Part shown: positions 43,586 through 53,435 of the stretch, piece by piece | Layout: each line of letters opens with the position of its first letter | Position numbering within the stretch: the first letter of the stretch is position 1 | Program-made: the position numbers and the translations under genes | Notes under the pieces: model-generated | What the model was told of the DNA's origin: nothing | The model's database searches: none | The model's input: only the letters and a program-made list of their open reading frames with translations | Assembly: GCA_963702105.1 (NCBI GenBank) | Contig: OY969712.1 | Coordinates: 992,001-1,056,000 of the forward strand | Origin: ZC4RG20 sp963702105 | Lineage (GTDB): Bacteria > Pseudomonadota > Gammaproteobacteria > Steroidobacterales > Rariloculaceae | Length of the DNA stretch: 64,000 bases | Direction of reading: 5' to 3'

Positions 43586-44200
43586 CTAGATGGGCGCCCC
43601 GGAATGAAAACGGAAAACGGGGTCGGCACCGGTGGCGAGTTCCGCTTCTTTCGCGGCGATCGCCGCAAGCCGGCGCGTCGTTTCGGCATGATCTTCGGAG
43701 CCGTCGGCGTCCCGCGCTAAATTCAGATAGAGCTCGAAATGGCGCGCCTCGGACCGCTCGAGCGCGGCGTAGAGCTCGGCCAGCGGTTCCTGCAGGCGAG
43801 GCACGAGGAGCCGAAAGCGCTCGGCCGAGCGCGCCTCGATGAGCGCACCGACGAGCAAGCGATCGATCTTGCGGCCCGGCTCGTTGGTGCGCATTGCAGT
43901 GCGGAGCCCGCTTGCATATCGCCCCGGCTTCTGCCGGACGCTCGAGACTCCCAGCCCCTCCATCATGCGTTGTACCTGCTCGAAGTGGCGCAATTCCTCC
44001 CTTGCGAGCCGTGAGAGGGCAGCGCTGAGCTTGCGATCCTCGGGGTAGGCGAACATCAGCGAGAGCGCGGAGGAGGCCGCCTTCTTTTCGCAATTCGCAT
44101 GGTCCACGAGGAGGACCCGCCATCGTTCTACCGCGCGGTCCACCCATGAGGCGGGCGTCGCGGCGAGCAGGATCGTCTGCGCTGAAGCCGTGTTCGACAT
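43586..44200 (-). CDS. miaE: tRNA-(ms2io6A) hydroxylase MiaE
   Basis: 204 residues, usual length for MiaE. Diiron helical-bundle motifs are visible: LLVDHANCEKKAASSALSLM, AREELRHFEQVQRMME (ExxH) and ERSEARHFELYLNLA (second ExxH). MiaE hydroxylates the isopentenyl group of ms2i6A at tRNA position 37. The ATG at 44200 (MSNTASAQTI) is chosen over longer in-frame codons with no family match. Confidence 0.92.
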   Translation of the reverse strand: MSNTASAQTILLAATPASWVDRAVERWRVLLVDHANCEKKAASSALSLMFAYPEDRKLSAALSRLAREELRHFEQVQRMMEGLGVSSVRQKPGRYASGLRTAMRTNEPGRKIDRLLVGALIEARSAERFRLLVPRLQEPLAELYAALERSEARHFELYLNLARDADGSEDHAETTRRLAAIAAKEAELATGADPVFRFHSGAPI

Positions 44201-44377
44201 GCTCGTGGTGAACCGAGAAATAGGAGGCGCATTGTGTGGGAGGCGCATTGTATGCCGGTGCCGCGCTTCCCATCCACCCGAGCGAGGCCTGAAGCCAAGC
44301 CCGGTCAGCATACCTCGGCACAACCTCGGCCCTGCATGACGGTCCTCGCCGGCTGTCGCAATCGGGTGCCGGCTCGA

Positions 44378-45046
44378 TCAGTAGCCGGGGTTGGATTGTG
44401 GGCGAGTATTGAAGCTCAACACGATCCTCTCGGGGGATTGGTTTCGGTCGATCGATCCGTGTTTCAGCCAGCTGGGGAACAGCACCAGCGTCCCGACCGT
44501 GGGCTGCAACGAGGCGGTCCGGGTCGTATAGCCCGTCGGTTGCTGTACGATCGTGACATCGATGAACGGGTTCGGGTTGAAGAAAGTGGTCTTACTGCTG
44601 GCGTCGTCCACCTTCAGGTACAGCACACCGGAGACGATACTGAGCGGGTGCGTGTGATAATCCAGCCCGCTTCCCTCGCGCTGTATATTGACCCAAGAGT
44701 TGCCGAGCCCAACGGGTCTCATGCCGAAATCGCGGGCGTATAGGTTGACGCGCCGCGAGATTTCTTCCTTGACCGGAATGGTCTCTTCGACCTCGTCGAG
44801 CGCGTGACGTCCCTCGTTGAACCCATGGTCGAACGACGACGATGCGTTTCCGCTCAGCGAGCCATGCGATCCAAACGCCCGGGCGTCGAGCTTAGAGACT
44901 ATTTGGGCGCACTCCGCCGCCGACAGGAATTCGTCTATGCGCCTGACCAGAATCGGGAATAGATGGAGGTCTGTCTCTACTGCCACTCGCGCTCGCATCG
45001 AATCATTCGGCCCGACCGCGGCGAGCCGGACATGCGTACTTTGCAT
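44378..45046 (-). CDS. Putative 2OG-Fe(II) oxygenase, TIGR02466/PF13759 type
   Basis: 222 residues. The C-terminal double-stranded beta helix has the family pattern NSWVNIQREGSGLDYHTHPL, SIVSGVLYLKVDD and GTLVLFPSWLKHGS, ending ERIVLSFNTRPQ. The HxH and the later His are the likely iron ligands. The N-terminal part is helical (SAAECAQIVSKLDARAFGSH). It lies 135 bases downstream of the TonB receptor gene on the same strand, as the related gene at 62642 also neighbours a TonB receptor. Reaction unknown. No signal peptide, so cytoplasmic. Confidence 0.82.
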   Translation of the reverse strand: MQSTHVRLAAVGPNDSMRARVAVETDLHLFPILVRRIDEFLSAAECAQIVSKLDARAFGSHGSLSGNASSSFDHGFNEGRHALDEVEETIPVKEEISRRVNLYARDFGMRPVGLGNSWVNIQREGSGLDYHTHPLSIVSGVLYLKVDDASSKTTFFNPNPFIDVTIVQQPTGYTTRTASLQPTVGTLVLFPSWLKHGSIDRNQSPERIVLSFNTRPQSNPGY

Positions 45047-45181
45047 GCCGGCCGGCCGCCGAGGCGCGGACGGAAGGGGATCGTTTCGCAGTGCGTCCGG
45101 AACCGCCGGAGGCCGGCGTCGGCGCCGGAGGACTGACGAGTCCGGCTTGACTGCTGCTACCCAACCTCCGCCTTTCGGATG

Positions 45182-48100
45182 CTAGAAGGATACGTTAGCG
45201 CCGAGGTAGAACTGCCTACCCAAGAGGTCGTAGAAACCGGCCTCCGTTTGTCCCGAACCCGTGCTCGGATGGTTGTCGGCAGCCGTCCGCCCGCCCGTCC
45301 ACACCGGCGGAGCGTCGAACAAGTTTGTAATCCCGAAGCGCACGGTCGTCTTGGCCGTGGCGTTCCACGCTCCCGTCAAGTCGAACACGTCGTAGGACTG
45401 CTGCGCCCCTACGTGTGTCGACACGGGCGAAACGACTTGGGTCGGGTCCAGTGCGCTCGGCAGGTGCCGCCACCGCATCGCCAGATTCCACAGGTTGCGC
45501 CCGTAGCTGAAGGTGGTGAACGTGCGGTAATTGTAGGCGCCGTTTGTCAGCGACGTACCGGGCGTGGGCCCGAGGCTGCCTGTCCAATCGTAGATCGGCG
45601 AGTCGGCCGTCGCTTGCGTCTCTTCCCTGAGCAGATCGGTGATCATGAAGTTGATGCCGAACGTTCCGTTGGCGAGCATCGTCCGCCATGTGGCCGTGAA
45701 GTCTACGCCCTGAACCTTAGCGAACGCCGCATTCACATAGGTCACTCTGCTGGGCGCCTCGAAGCCCGAGGTCGGATTGCGGAAGATCTGCTGGCACGCC
45801 GGGGTTGTCGGGTCGGCCGTCGGGTTGGACGCGGCGCTCAGGCAGGCTTCGTACACGACCTCGACCGGTTCGACCGAGATCATGTCCGCAACGTCGATGC
45901 TGTAGTAGTCCACCGTCAGGTTCAGCGCGTCTAATTTCTCGCGGCCCGATTGCGGTTGCCATACGAATCCCGCCGTCCACGTCGTCGCCGTCTCCGGGTT
46001 GACCTTGGGATTGCCCGTGGCGTTATAGAACGGCGTAGAGAAAAAGCCGTTCGGCTGCAGCGTACTGGGGTCGTAGAAATAAGCCGCGCCCACGGGCCCC
46101 ATTCGCGCCGAGCACAGAGCGATCGCCTGCTGGTAATTGGGGTTTACGTTTTTGTTCGCCCCATAGGTCGCGTTGCTGTTCAGCCCGCAGGGATCGCCCG
46201 TGCCCGAGACGTACCAATTTTGAGTCGCCGCTTGGAACATTTCGGCGATATTCGGCGCGCGTGTCGCGCGCTGTTTACCGCCGCGGAAGCGCAGACTTTT
46301 CGTGATGCCCCAGTCCAGCAGAGCTTTCCAGGTGGTCACGCCCCCCTGAATCTTGTAGTCCGAGTAGCGATAGCCGAGCTCGAGATTAAGATGATCCGCG
46401 CCGGGTTTGTCCTTGATCATCGGCAACAGCATCTCGCCGTAAAGCTCCTTGACCGACGTCGAGCCCTGCGTGTTGTTGCCGAGATTCGTCGCCATCAAGT
46501 TGTCGGTGAACGCCTGGTCCCCGGCGAGGGAATCGAACAGGTAGTAGTAATCGTTCGACCGTGTCGTCGCGCCCGCCGAGAAGCGCGCCTCGCCGGCCGG
46601 CAAGTTCACGAGATGACCCTGGAAGTCCAGCTCGACGAAGTTCTGCTCCATCTGAGACTGCTCTTGGGCCGTGATGAAGATCGTGTCGAGGCAGTCCTGC
46701 GTGATCTCGCTGTGATTTCGAAACGTCGGTATTCCGGACGTACAGGTCGCCACGCCGCCCGAGAAGCCGCCGCCCTGGCCCCCGCCATAATCGCCCGCGT
46801 TGCCTTGTTGATAGAATCCCGTGCCCCAGTTCGGCGAAGTCAAAAGAGTTCGAACGCGAGCCAGCGAAGCCATGCCGTTGAGATGGGCATCCATCTTGGA
46901 CACGCCCTTGGAGACGACCAGGTTCCAAGTGCCGTCGATACCGGGAAGATCTCCCTCGAGGCCGAAATTCAGTTGCTGCGATCTCGTCGCGCTGTGAATC
47001 TGGCGCTCGTAGTCGGGGATGCCCCAATCGGAGAAGTCCAGGTTGTAATTGAAACTGAAGTCAGCGTTCGGATTCGGGCGCGAGTCGAGCAACTGTCCAA
47101 GCTCGGGCGATACCGGCCAGACCTGCGAATTCGTGCAGCCGCCCGTCGGCGCACAGTTGAGCCCAAAGCGCCCGCCCTGCAGGTAGTCCGGGTTGGTCGT
47201 GCCGTCCGTTTCCAGCGACGGCGCGTAGGTATCTGTTCCGTGCGGGACCATCACGCCCCAGCCGCCGAGCGCGGGCGACACGAGGGTGTGGCGGTCCGTG
47301 CTCGACGTGACACCGAGGAACTGCACGAAGGCCTGCACGCGGTCCGTCAAATTGTATTGGGCGCGGCCGAACAACGAGGTCCTGTCGAGCGGGATGTTCG
47401 CTACGAATTCCGGCATCTGTTCCTGGATGCGGCCCTGCGCGTCGATTTTGCGCCAGGGGTAGGAGCCCGGCAGGTTCGCATTGCCCTGAGTGATGTTGAA
47501 CGGCCCGTTATAGCGGTAAACGCCGACCGTCGAGCCGGGACCCTCGGGAGAGCCGCCGTTGAACGAGGCGCCGCCGGTGTAGATTGTGCCGTCGTTGTTC
47601 CAATAGGCGCGGCCCGTCACCCCGCCCGCACCGTTGCGCAACACCACGCCTGCCGGAGCCTGGTTGAAAATGTTGTCGATCACGGCGCCGCTCGGTGCGT
47701 TGGCAGTATCGATGTTGTAGTAGGGGTCCGTTTCGAAAAAGGCCGTGCCTTCGACCGTCGGGTCGCTCATTGCGTGCTTGTAGAACGCGGTGTCTTGGCC
47801 GAGGACGGCCGCGCGTTTCGAGCGCTCGACGCCGATCATGATGTTGCCCTTGCCGTCGGCAGTATTGACGCCGAACAAGGCGGAGATGTGGCCCTCGCCG
47901 GCGTCGCCGTTTTGCATGCTTCCGTACTGGGCGTCGATGTTGACGCCCTGGAAGTTCTTCCTCGTAATGAAGTTCACCACGCCGGCGACCGCGTCGGCGC
48001 CGTACACGGAGGAGGCACCGCCCGTGATGGTCTCCACGCGCTGAATGGCGGCCGACGGAATTGAGTTGATGTCCACCGCCATCGTCGCATTGACCGGCAC

Positions 48101-48533
48101 CGCCCGGTAACCGTCGATGAGCACGAGATTCCGGTTCGTGCCGAGGCCGCGCAGGCTGATCGTTGCGGCGCCGGCCGTAATCGTCGGGTCGTTGTCGGTG
48201 AGGTTGGCCTGATCCTGCAACTGCGTGAGGCCTGTCGCGGCCGGCACGAATTGCGGCAGCTGGTTCAAGGCGGTTTCCAGCCCAATCGACGTTCTGGGAC
48301 TCCAGCGCCGATTTATCGATCGTTTGGATCGGGCTATTGGCCGTGTAGTCCTTACGCACGATGCGCGACCCCGTGACTACGACTTCTTCCAACGCCGGGT
48401 TCGTCTTGGCCTGCTGCGGCGGTCCTTCCTGGGCCCGGCTCGTCTGCATACCAATCGCCGGAATCGCCAATGCCATAGCAACGGCGCTGGCGAGCTTGTT
48501 CCGCTTTGGCGCGGATAGGTAGATCGTTCCCAT
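45182..48533 (-). pseudogene. TonB-dependent outer membrane receptor with a single frameshift
   Basis: The start MGTIYLSAPKRNKLASAVAM at 48533 has GGAGG 7 bases upstream and a signal peptide ending SRAQ. The TonB box/plug start LEEVVVTGSRIVRKDYTANS follows. After SALESQNVDW the frame breaks near the CCC run at 48281-48283 (one extra base or two missing) and resumes as ETALNQLPQFVPAATGLTQL for another 1030 or so residues, through the plug (GAATISLRGLGTNRNLVLID, NSIPSAAIQRVETITGGASS) and the barrel to a C-terminal ...FYLGANVSF. The Phe end and full length suggest an otherwise functional receptor, so a sequencing error is likely. It belongs to the large oligosaccharide or peptide type TonB receptors. 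Confidence 0.85.
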
Positions 48534-48991
48534 CTTCAATCCTCCCCGAAGGCTCATCGTGAAAATAGCCGCCCGGTCCTCGGGGCCTTTCGGCTCTGGA
48601 CTGGACTGCATGCGACGGTCGGGACGTTAGAAAGGCGGGACTTCGTGGCGGCGCCGGGGAATCACTGCGAGCAGGCAAACCCCTTCCGGCAGCGGCCGGA
48701 AGAGGTCGCGCCCGTGCAAAACGTCCTATTCATTTTTCTTTCGTAAGGCGAGTGTCAACCGTACCCTGCGGCGGCACCAATGACAAGCAGGCGTCGAAAC
48801 GCATGGTCGTTTCCTGCCAGCCTGTCGGACCTAGGCGTGATGTACTGGGGCGGCGGGAGAGCGGCGTCTTTTGATGATCGTTTTCGTGAAATAGTCACCA
48901 CTATTCTCCTCGAACGATCGCCGAAATCCGCTCGCTCTCCCGCCGCCTCGCTACGATCGCCTAAGTCCGAGGGCCTGAGTCCGAGAGGCTG
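48534..48991. other. Upstream region of the TonB receptor gene
   Basis: 458 bases without a supported gene between the TonB receptor start and the stop of the fused DUF6152 gene. On the minus strand TTGACA (48758-48753) with an A-rich stretch (GAAAGAAAAATGAATA) 12-27 bases downstream is a weak promoter candidate for the receptor. A short interrupted repeat AATAGTCACCACTATT is at about 48892-48907. The rest shows nothing clear. Confidence 0.4.
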
Positions 48992-49993
48992 CTAGTAGTC
49001 GAGATACTTGCGGGCGACATTGGGATCGCATTTTTCTCCAGGCGGAGAAACCTTCAGGTCGGGCCGGTGATCCCACAGCATCGTGAAGCTGGCCGGCTTC
49101 TCGAGATAGACCGGGTCTTCCACCGTGGTCTGGTAGCGTAACCGCAGATGATCGTCGGTAAGCGTCAGCCGCTCGACGGTGTGCTTGCCCGCGCTGGACG
49201 GTATGTTCACGAAGAGGCCCGAGGGGTTGGGAGTGAAGGCGACGGTGTCGATCACTAGCGTATCGTCCTCCCACCAGCCGATGGCGTCTCCGAAGCGCGA
49301 GGGTTTGACATCGGCCGGATGCTTCGAGTTGAGACGCACGGTGCGTACGGCATTGTCCCCCGAGTTGTCGAAGTGAATTACGACCTTGTCTTTGCCGATG
49401 TCGATGCTGCGAACCTCGTCGAGCGTCGCGAGGAACGGCGTCGGTTCCACGTAGCAAAGCCCGTCGGCCTTCTTTTCACTCTGGATCTTGCGACCCTCCG
49501 GCGTGATCGGCCACCGCGCTATCACGCCCCAGGCCGCGTTCATCGACTGCCGGGAGGGGGCCCAGTTCCCCTGGAGAGATTCCGCCGGCGTGAGTTTGCG
49601 GGTACGCCTGTTGGCTGCGTAGAACGGATGGATCTCGCCGTCCTCCGTCGTCACGTCGAGCAGGCGGACGGTCTTGCCCGGGCCCGCCCGGTTGGGATTC
49701 GCGCGCACGACGACATGCGCGCCGGGCGGAAGATCCTCCTTGTGCAGGCCATCGACGAGCGCCTGGGTGGTGGCCAGCCCTTCGCCCTGTATGAGCTCGG
49801 ACTTGCCGTCTTTGTCCACGGTCCTCACGACCAGATACATGTGCGGGTTCGTCCATTCGAACCGTTCGACCGTCCCTTTGATCAGCACTTCCTTGGACGT
49901 GTCGAACATGGCTTGGCTGTGATGGGCGAGGGCGGGGCCGCCGAACAGGACGGTGGCGGCGAGGGCCGCGAGGGCGGCGGGCAAACGTCTCAT
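48992..49993 (-). CDS. Secreted DUF6152 protein fused to a GxW/DTLVV partner module
   Basis: 333 residues. Signal peptide ending GGPALA, mature start HHSQAMFD. DUF6152 domain with LIKGTVERFEWTNPHMYLVV (conserved NPH) and PPGAHVVVRANPNRAGPG. Second module from about 140: SLQGNWAPSRQSMNAAWG, later GDAIGWWEDDTLVIDTVAF and a beta-rich end (LRLRYQTTVEDPVYLEKPAS). Same fusion as at 10635 but clearly diverged. Function unknown. Transcribed in the same direction as, and upstream of, nothing closely spaced; the TonB receptor start lies 458 bases downstream. Confidence 0.85.
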   Translation of the reverse strand: MRRLPAALAALAATVLFGGPALAHHSQAMFDTSKEVLIKGTVERFEWTNPHMYLVVRTVDKDGKSELIQGEGLATTQALVDGLHKEDLPPGAHVVVRANPNRAGPGKTVRLLDVTTEDGEIHPFYAANRRTRKLTPAESLQGNWAPSRQSMNAAWGVIARWPITPEGRKIQSEKKADGLCYVEPTPFLATLDEVRSIDIGKDKVVIHFDNSGDNAVRTVRLNSKHPADVKPSRFGDAIGWWEDDTLVIDTVAFTPNPSGLFVNIPSSAGKHTVERLTLTDDHLRLRYQTTVEDPVYLEKPASFTMLWDHRPDLKVSPPGEKCDPNVARKYLDY

Positions 49994-50376
49994 GGCAGAA
50001 CCTCCAGAACATCCGAGCGGTAACGCTCAGGGATGATACCGCGAAAGGCAACTATTTCCGCTATGGGGCGGGTGCAGGAGCGCGACGGTGCGAGCGCGGG
50101 CCCGGCGGCCGAGGGGCCCTCTCGGTAGCCGCGGACGGTCCCCTTATCTCCCGATCGAGCCGTTGCCACGGGTACGGGAGCGCGCTATCTTTACGGTTTC
50201 TTCCACCGACCGAGGGGAGGCATCGCGTTATGAATGTTCGCTGCTCGAACCTCGGCTCGGGGTCCGCCCGCGTCTGATCGCCCGCGCACCTGCGCGGCGG
50301 CCTTTCGGCGATCCCGGCCTGTTCAGGTCCGCACGCCGGCGGTGTGCGCACGCATGGCTTCACCGGGATCGCAACC
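49994..50376. other. Divergent intergenic region before rsgA
   Basis: 383 bases with no supported gene. It must hold promoters for the fused DUF6152 gene (minus) and rsgA (plus). A 15-codon frame at 50230-50277 behind GGGGAGG could be a chance leader peptide. No repeat or RNA gene is apparent. Confidence 0.35.
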
Positions 50377-51474
50377 ATGTCGGACTTCGCTCCGTATTCT
50401 TCGGCTCCTTCCTCTTTCGTCGTTTCATTGCGCCGACTCGGCTGGCGCACCTTCTTTCAGGCGCAGCTCGGCCTCGATGAGCTCCAGGCCGTCGTTCCGG
50501 CGCGCGTCGTCGCCGTGCATCGATCCGGACCGAGACTGCTCACCGAGAAGGGCCTGGTGGCTGACCCGACGATCGGGGCCGCCCCAACGCCGCCTGCCGG
50601 CGGCGTCACCGTCGGCGATTGGCTCCTGCTCGAGCCGTCAACGCTGCGCCCGGTAAGAGTGCTCGAGCGCGAATCGGCGTTCGTGCGCCTGGCGGCCGGC
50701 CGCCGCGAAGCCGCGCAGGCCGTCGCGGCGAACGTAGATTCCCTGTTCGTCGTCTCCTCGTGCAATCACGACTTCAACCCTGCGCGCCTCGAGCGCTACC
50801 TTGCGCTGGCGGCCGAGGCGCACGTGCAGCCCGTGCTCGTGCTCACGAAGAGGGACCTCGCGGCCGACGACGGCGCGGACTACGTCCGGACCGCTCGAAA
50901 TCTCGCCCCGCGCGTCGAGGTCTTCGCGCTGAACGCGACCCGCGCCGACGAGGTTCTGCGCGAATTGTCGCCATGGCTCGGCATCGGGCAGACGGTCGCC
51001 TTCGTCGGCTCGTCCGGCGTCGGCAAATCGACGCTCGTCAATGCGCTTCTCGCGAGGCCCGTGCAGGAGACCCGCGGTATCCGCGAGGACGACAGCAAAG
51101 GCCGGCACACGACGACGGCGCGGCGCATGCTGCTGTTACCGCACGGAGCGTGGCTCATCGACACTCCTGGTATGCGCGAGCTCAAAATCGGCGGCGCGGA
51201 GGAAGGAGTCGCGGCGGTGTTCGAAGACGTTGCGGCGCTGGCGGCGGGCTGCCGTTACAGGGATTGCCGCCATCGCGAGGAAAAGGGCTGCGCCGTGCAG
51301 GCAGCCATCGCCCAGGGGCGGCTGGATCCGCGCCGGCTCGCGAGCTACGTCAAGCTCGAGAACGAAGCGCGCCGGGCTTCGGAACCCATCTGGCAGCGGC
51401 ACGAGCGTGCAAAGAGGCTCGGTCGCCTATACAAGTCCGTACAGCGCGGACGGCGGGACGGGCGCGAGCCTTGA
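50377..51474 (+). CDS. rsgA: Ribosome small subunit-dependent GTPase A (RsgA)
   Basis: 365 residues. Late-stage 30S assembly GTPase. OB-fold N-terminus (VVAVHRSGPRLLTEKG, TVGDWLLLE), a circularly permuted GTPase domain with G4 LVLTKRDL before G1 GSSGVGKSTLVNALL, G2/G3 GRHTTTARRMLLLP and LIDTPGMRELKI, and a C-terminal zinc knuckle CRYRDCRHREEKGC. The ATG at 50377 is preferred; a GTG eleven codons earlier is in frame. Confidence 0.93.
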   Translation: MSDFAPYSSAPSSFVVSLRRLGWRTFFQAQLGLDELQAVVPARVVAVHRSGPRLLTEKGLVADPTIGAAPTPPAGGVTVGDWLLLEPSTLRPVRVLERESAFVRLAAGRREAAQAVAANVDSLFVVSSCNHDFNPARLERYLALAAEAHVQPVLVLTKRDLAADDGADYVRTARNLAPRVEVFALNATRADEVLRELSPWLGIGQTVAFVGSSGVGKSTLVNALLARPVQETRGIREDDSKGRHTTTARRMLLLPHGAWLIDTPGMRELKIGGAEEGVAAVFEDVAALAAGCRYRDCRHREEKGCAVQAAIAQGRLDPRRLASYVKLENEARRASEPIWQRHERAKRLGRLYKSVQRGRRDGREP

Positions 51475-51531
51475 CGCGGCCGCCCGCTATGGCGTCAAGA
51501 AGCCTTTCGCGAGCTTGACATCCACGTGAGG

Positions 51532-51548
51532 ATGTAGCTGTGCTACAT
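51532..51548. repeat. Operator-like inverted repeat upstream of the TPR lipoprotein gene
   Basis: ATGTAGC-TGT-GCTACAT, a perfect 7-bp inverted repeat with 3-base centre, 12 bases after a TTGACA (51515-51520) that could be a -35 box. It lies 109 bases before the ATG at 51657. It could be an operator or a leader hairpin. Confidence 0.4.
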
Positions 51549-51656
51549 GCATGGGATGTAGTTAACGCCAAGGCCCGGCCGGGGCGCGACAGAACGTCTG
51601 TCGAGGGTCACCGCGCGCTGTTACAATGCCTGCAAGGTCCGATCCAGGCTCCAGCC

Positions 51657-52793
51657 ATGCATCGGGTGATCGTTGCGGCCATCCTCTCGATGTTCGCGGC
51701 GGGCTGCGCCGCGCCGGGCAGCGTCCGGCCCGCGCTTTCGCAATCGGAGCTTCTCTCCGGGGACAGTCTCTTCGAGCATGCGACCGATTCGCCCATTCCG
51801 GCCGGCGAAGTCGTCGCATTGGATGACCGGATGCGCCGCTTCGTGGCCGCGAGTGTCAACGGTGTCCGCGGCGACGAGGCAAGGCTCCGGGCATTGCTCA
51901 GGCGCATGCAGGCGAACGAGCTGCTCTCCGTAAACTACGACGCCGGCACCACGCAGACCGTCCGCGACACCTTCTACTCGCGTCGCGCCAACTGCCTCTC
52001 CTACACCATGCTGTTCGTGAACCTCGCGCGCAGCGCCGGCCTGCGCGTGAACTATGAGATCGTAGACGTGCCCCCGAGCTGGTCGCAGGATTCGGGCACC
52101 GTGATCCTCGCGCAGCACATCAACGCCCATGTCGTGGCCGGGGTTCAAGGGGGCTACGCGGTCGATTTCGACATTGCCGACTTTAGAACGTCCTATCCCC
52201 GGCACGACGTGAGCGACCGCTACGCACTCGCGTTGTTCTATACGAACCGCGGTGCCGAGGCGCTGCTCGAGGGAGACTATTCGCGTAGCTTCGTCAACTT
52301 CCGGGAGGCGCTACGTACCGATGCAAGCGTGGCCGGAGCGTGGGAAAACCTCGGGTTGCTCTATGCTCGGCTCGAGCGCTGGGACTATGCCGAAGCGGCC
52401 TATCTGCAGGCGCTGGCCATCTCACGCGATGCGCCGACAGCGCTGACCAACCTCGCCACGCTCTACGAGAAGACAGGCGACGAGCGCGCCGAAGCGTATC
52501 GCGAGCGTGTCGCGCGCGTTGAACTTCGCAACCCCTACTACCACTACTTCCGAGCGCTCGGCAACTACGGGCAAGGCCGATTCGAAGACGCGCTGGCCGC
52601 GCTCGGCAAAGCCCTGCGCCTGAAGCGCGACGAGCCCGAGTTTTACCTGCTGCAGGCGCGCACCTACCTGCGCCTCGATAGGCCCGAGGACGCTGACCGC
52701 AGTTTCGACCGCGCCGCGCGAGTCGGCGGGGCGCCGCAAGCTCGTCGGAACGAGTGTCCCTCCGGGGATCTCATTCGATGCGCAACCCGTTGA
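51657..52793 (+). CDS. Lipoprotein with transglutaminase-like and TPR domains
   Basis: 378 residues. Signal ends in a lipobox, MFAAGC (Cys17). A transglutaminase-like domain follows: RRANCLSYTMLFVNLARSAG (Cys), INAHVVAGV (His) and VDFDIADF (Asp), the order of the family's catalytic triad. From about 205, TPR repeats (AGAWENLGLLYARLERWDYA, APTALTNLATLYEKTG, YFRALGNYGQGRFEDALAAL). It is probably a membrane-attached periplasmic protein, perhaps with protease or crosslinking chemistry. The ATG at 51657 is preferred because it gives the lipoprotein signal. Starts 182 bases after rsgA. Confidence 0.85.
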   Translation: MHRVIVAAILSMFAAGCAAPGSVRPALSQSELLSGDSLFEHATDSPIPAGEVVALDDRMRRFVAASVNGVRGDEARLRALLRRMQANELLSVNYDAGTTQTVRDTFYSRRANCLSYTMLFVNLARSAGLRVNYEIVDVPPSWSQDSGTVILAQHINAHVVAGVQGGYAVDFDIADFRTSYPRHDVSDRYALALFYTNRGAEALLEGDYSRSFVNFREALRTDASVAGAWENLGLLYARLERWDYAEAAYLQALAISRDAPTALTNLATLYEKTGDERAEAYRERVARVELRNPYYHYFRALGNYGQGRFEDALAALGKALRLKRDEPEFYLLQARTYLRLDRPEDADRSFDRAARVGGAPQARRNECPSGDLIRCATR

Positions 52794-52881
52794 CGGGGCT
52801 GCGCCGGATCGCGAAAGGGCCGGCTGGAGACGGACGTTCTCGCGGGGCCGAGCGAAACCCCGAGTGCTCGAGGATGCCGCC

Positions 52882-53388
52882 ATGCCAGACGACGCCGAGG
52901 CCGTCCAAGAACAACTTGCTTATTATCGGGGCAGAGCGCTCGTGCTCGTAGACGGGTCGCGCGAAATGTTGGCACTAGCCTCTGCGCGCCTCGATTCACG
53001 GAAGGTGCGTTGCGCGGAGGCGGATATCTTTATGTGGAAGCGGGACGAGAAATTCGACGTCGTGTTCTTCAGCTTCTGGCTCTCGCGCGTTCCGCCGAGC
53101 CGCTTCGACGAATACTGGGGGCTGGTCGGGTCTTGCCTTGCCCCGGGAGGCCGGGTGTTCTTCATCGACTCGATTCACGATGAGACTTCGACGGCCACCG
53201 ACCACCATCTGCCCCCGGCTGAGGCAATGACCCTCAAACGCCGCCTGAACGACGGGAGGGAATTCAGCATTTTCAAGCTCTATTATGGCGAGCGCGAACT
53301 CGAATCAAAGCTGGCAGGTTTAGGCTGGCGGTTCGACGTGGCGAGCACGGAACGGTACTTCCTTTACGCGAGCGGTACACGCGCCTAG
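52882..53388 (+). pseudogene. SAM methyltransferase with the cofactor-binding segment deleted
   Basis: 168 residues. The start MPDDAEAVQEQLAYYRGRA is the usual N-terminus of a class I methyltransferase subgroup, but it continues directly as LVLVDGSREMLALASARL, which normally comes about 60-65 residues later. The missing part contains motif I (GxGxG) that binds SAM. Downstream motifs are intact (CAEADIFMWKRDEKFDVVFF, SCLAPGGRVFFIDS). The deletion keeps the frame and no stop follows, so the protein may still be made but should not bind SAM. GAGGA lies 7 bases before the ATG. Confidence 0.65.
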
Positions 53389-53435
53389 CAGCGTCGAGAG
53401 GGCCGCGCCTCAGCGCAGCAGCTATACCTATAGCG

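Noticed and set aside
45950..48064. Long open frame of 704 codons on the plus strand opposite the TonB receptor
   Set aside because: Arg/His/Val/Gly-rich composition with no domain; it is the shadow of the receptor gene in GC-rich DNA. The same holds for long antisense or offset frames at 59462-61489, 60628-62478, 40485-42488, 57587-59368 and 26541-27716.
50230..50277. 15-codon leader peptide before rsgA
   Set aside because: GGGGAGG precedes an ATG, but the frame has no attenuation-like codon run and no hairpin follows; chance is likely.
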